Positions 12,710-12,782 of a DNA stretch of 12,782 nt are shown piece by piece (position 1 is the first letter of the stretch; each line of letters begins with the position of its first letter). Position numbers and translations under genes: made by a program. The stretch comes from an uncultured Bacilli bacterium (GTDB lineage Bacteria > Bacillota_I > Bacilli_A > RF39 > UBA660), in NCBI GenBank assembly GCA_947629125.1, contig CANRCO010000028.1, positions 1 through 12,782 on the forward strand, written 5' to 3'. Below the pieces are notes generated by a model. That model ran no database searches. It saw nothing but the letters and a program-made list of their open reading frames with translations, and was not told the origin of the DNA.

Positions 12710-12782
12710 GGAGGGATAGCGAAGTGGTCAAACGCGGCAGACTGTAAATCTGTTCCTTCGGGTTCCATGGTTCAAATCCATG
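12710..12782 (+). tRNA. tRNA-Tyr (GUA anticodon), 3' end cut by window
   Basis: The acceptor 5' strand GGAGGGA (12710-12716) is followed by a D arm with stem GCG/CGC. The anticodon arm GCAGA-CTGTAAA-TCTGT (12737-12753) carries GTA at 12744-12746. A long variable arm with CCTTCGGG is typical of tRNA-Tyr. The T arm CATGG-TTCAAAT-CCATG is complete and ends at the window edge. The 3' acceptor strand and CCA are missing only because the sequence ends. As a GUN-anticodon tRNA it is a queuosine target, and the window also encodes QueH. Confidence 0.95.

Overview
The window is very AT-rich (roughly a quarter G+C by eye). It encodes peptidoglycan synthesis (MurG), a DivIB/FtsQ division protein, a class B sortase with a sorting-signal surface protein, and a Gram-positive style lipoprotein. 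Shine-Dalgarno sites are good, TTG and GTG starts occur, and TGA is used as a stop (murG, the first paralog), so the standard bacterial code applies. This points to a walled, low-GC Firmicute of the Bacilli/Erysipelotrichia/RF39 kind, probably gut-associated and uncultured. The taxonomic call is inference from composition and gene content.

Layout. Bases 1-225 have no rightward gene. They hold the edge of a GC-richer repeat (period 49), a strong promoter pointing left into that repeat, and the murG promoter inside a 10-bp inverted repeat. Bases 226-3191 form a tight rightward operon: murG, ftsQ/divIB, queH (epoxyqueuosine reductase) and a 4-helix membrane protein, the last three joined by gene overlaps. 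Bases 3234-5268 hold two adjacent, clearly homologous proteins of a family I do not recognise, each with its own promoter, closed by a hairpin terminator. Bases 5337-7155 form an operon with a CsoR-type repressor, a TtcA-like PP-loop sulfur-transfer enzyme and a membrane-anchored XRE regulator. Its promoter carries a CsoR-like operator exactly between the -35 and -10 boxes. A 10-bp stem terminator follows.

Bases 7241-10370 encode exported or surface-facing proteins: a thioredoxin-like lipoprotein, a single-pass protein of unknown function, a membrane-anchored DNA/RNA non-specific nuclease and a class B sortase. On the opposite strand, converging on the sortase, is a beta-helix surface protein ending in SPQTG plus a membrane anchor. 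This is very likely a substrate of that sortase, and the two genes share one palindromic terminator that contains both stop codons. An SDR oxidoreductase and a small membrane protein follow on the minus strand (11209-12549). The right edge holds a tRNA-Tyr(GUA) truncated by the window end, with its own promoter.

Possible links between genes: QueH finishes queuosine on GUN-anticodon tRNAs, including the tRNA-Tyr seen here. The nuclease, lipoprotein, sortase and sorting-signal protein form a cell-surface block. The parts least explained by known families are the tandem paralog pair, the CsoR homolog lacking two of three usual metal ligands, and the repeat at the left edge. No intergenic gap exceeds 300 bases.
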